Positions 6,980-8,440 of a stretch of 8,440 bases of DNA are shown in pieces (the stretch's first letter is position 1; each line of letters starts with the position of its first letter). The notes beneath the pieces were generated by a model. The model saw only the letters and a list, made by a program, of their open reading frames with translations, did not search any database and was not told where the DNA came from. Source of the DNA: Leptolyngbyaceae cyanobacterium SM1_3_5 (GTDB taxonomy: Bacteria; Cyanobacteriota; Cyanobacteriia; Elainellales; Elainellaceae); NCBI GenBank assembly GCA_012031475.1, contig JAAUTJ010000170.1, forward strand, positions 1-8,440. Direction: 5' to 3'. The position numbers and the translations under genes were made by a program.

Positions 6980-8440
6980 ATGACCGTTCTTTCTTTCCTC
7001 AATCGAATTCGGCAGTTGAAAATCGCTGTTTTTGGCAGCATTTTTGTCGTCGGCTTGTCGATCGCTCTGGCCTGTTCACCGCTGCGATCGAGCCTGCCCT
7101 TGTCAACTGCAACTGCCACAAATTCGCCGTCTGATGCATCCGTTGGTTTGGGAACTAACATCAGCAGCATCGTGGATTATTCGACCCAGCTTCCGTTTAT
7201 CGATGCGTTTCGATCAGCGAGAAACTGGATTCCGCAATGTGTGGATAGCGATCCGGGCTGCACTGAGGGCTGGGGAACGCAGGAGTTTGATCGCATTGAT
7301 CTCGATGAACACAACTGGGTGCGATCGCTGCCTGCTCCCGACGACGAGCCGATTTTCACCAGAGTCGGAAACGCTGCTGTTTCGCGAAATTCAAGGCCGC
7401 TATCCGGGCGGGCAGTATGTGGTGCTGTACGACGGGGAAGGCACAATCGAATATCAGTTCGATGCCCAAAAAGACGAAGCGCTGTCAAGGCCGGGGCGCG
7501 ATGTGTTAGACGTTACGCCATCCAACGAAGGCATTTACCTGATTATTACGGCCACCGACCCCAACAAAACCGGAAACTACATCCGCAACCTTCACGTTGT
7601 TCCGATCGCCTCGGAAACCATGTTTGCCAGCGAAATTTTCAATCCGGCCTTTCTCGATCGCATCGATCGCTTTCAGGCGATCCGCTTCATGGACTGGATG
7701 GAAACGAACAACTCGACGCAAAAAGAATGGCGCGATCGTCCCAAGATTGAAGACGCAACTTATTCGGTCAAGGGCGCTCCGGTCGAAATCATGATTGCGC
7801 TGGCGAACCGCATTCACGCCGACCCCTGGTTCACGCTGCCGATTCAGGCCACCGATGAATACATCCGCGAATTTGCACAGATTGTAAAAGACCAGCTTGA
7901 CCCGGATTTGCGCGTCTATGTCGAGCTATCGAATGAAGTGTGGAACTGGCAGTTTTCGCAGGCAAACTACGCGCTGGAGCAGGGCAAAGCCCGCTGGGGC
8001 GAGCATGACGACATTTACATGCAATGGTACGGAATGCGATCGGCACAGATGGCCGAATTGTGGAAGCAGGTGTTCGGAGATCAGCGCAATCGCCTTCGGA
8101 CAATGATCGCCACACAAACAGTTTGGCGCGGGCTGGAAGCCGCCGCCCTCGACTGTCCTTTGTGGGTGGCAGAAGGTCATGCGCCCTGTCACGAGAGCGT
8201 GGATCTGTATGCGATCGCGGATATTTCAGCGGCAACCTGCCCCAAACGGAAAATCAAGCGGCGGTCGAAGCGCTGCTGAATGAACCAGATGGCGGCCTTG
8301 AAAAGGCATTTATCCAATTGGAGCAGGGCGGACTAATTCCCGCACATAGCTACAATGATTCGCTCGTCGGCGTGTTTGACCTGTTTGCCTACCATCTCAA
8401 CGTCGCCAAGCAGCGGAATCTGGCGCTAGTCGTTTATGAA
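6980..8440 (+). CDS. Exported clan GH-A glycoside hydrolase-like protein, partial, two frameshifts
   Basis: The N-terminus is a signal sequence: basic NRIRQLK, a hydrophobic stretch from about 15 to 30, then ALAC with Cys32, a possible lipoprotein site. The mature part starts with GLGTNISSIVDYSTQLPFIDAF and resembles bacterial proteins annotated as cellulose-binding or glycoside hydrolase-like. RFMDWMETN (235-243) and YVELSNEVWNW (313-323) look like TIM-barrel strands; Asn318-Glu319 would be the clan GH-A acid/base pair. The last window codon, Glu487 in LALVVYE, fits the nucleophile at the end of strand 7. Two indels split it: an extra A at 7369-7371 (removal restores RVGTLLFREIQG) and a missing G at 8219-8220 (addition restores AIAGYFSGNLPQTENQ). 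As read, the frame stops at 8277-8279; as restored, it is open to the window edge. Substrate is unknown. The start ATG 6980 is chosen for the signal peptide; no ribosome binding site is seen. Confidence 0.75.

Noticed and set aside
6664..7170. 168-codon open frame on the minus strand across the spacer
   Set aside because: It runs through the low-complexity repeats and overlaps both the end of rfbB and the signal sequence of the hydrolase gene; no motif is recognisable.
1..8440. CRISPR array, tRNA, rRNA, transposase or toxin-antitoxin genes
   Set aside because: None was seen on either strand; the only tandem repeats are the short ones listed, without CRISPR-like spacers.

Overview
The window is cyanobacterial. 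The octamer GCGATCGC (HIP1) occurs more than a dozen times across coding and non-coding DNA, CGATCG cores are very common, and the proteins have a typical cyanobacterial character. The genus cannot be named from the sequence alone.

Layout. (1) Bases 1-727, minus strand: the N-terminal half of a methylmalonate-semialdehyde-type aldehyde dehydrogenase, running off the left edge and interrupted by two single-base frameshifts. (2) About 728-1796: a gene-poor stretch with one small hydrophobic protein (stop at 1183), a very good intrinsic terminator (1203-1234), an unexplained 14-bp perfect inverted repeat (1324-1385), a pair of 13-base near-identical direct repeats, and a 12-bp palindrome just upstream of the next gene. 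(3) 1797-6737, plus strand: a complete dTDP-L-rhamnose locus in the order rfbC, rfbD, rfbA (long form with a left-handed beta-helix tail), a GT4-like glycosyltransferase, rfbB. rfbC and rfbD overlap by ATGA. rfbB is preceded by a 14-bp tandem repeat and carries one frameshift. (4) 6738-6979: a low-complexity, strand-asymmetric spacer. (5) 6980-8440: a predicted exported or lipid-anchored protein with clan GH-A glycoside hydrolase signatures, running off the right edge and carrying two frameshifts.

How the genes fit together. RfbA activates glucose-1-phosphate to dTDP-glucose. RfbB dehydrates it to the 4-keto-6-deoxy sugar, RfbC epimerises C3 and C5, and RfbD reduces C4 to give dTDP-L-rhamnose. 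The embedded glycosyltransferase could use this or another activated sugar to build a surface glycan. The downstream exported glycosidase-like protein could act on cell-surface polysaccharide, but that link rests only on adjacency.

Most notable observation: five single-base indels, all in short homopolymer runs (three G/C runs one base short, two A/T runs one base long), break three otherwise well-conserved genes. Restoring one base at each site gives continuous proteins with all expected motifs. This looks more like sequencing or assembly error than real gene decay, so the affected genes are annotated as repairable CDSs. I found no convincing evidence of an undescribed system; the best candidates for follow-up are the exported hydrolase and the non-coding repeats.
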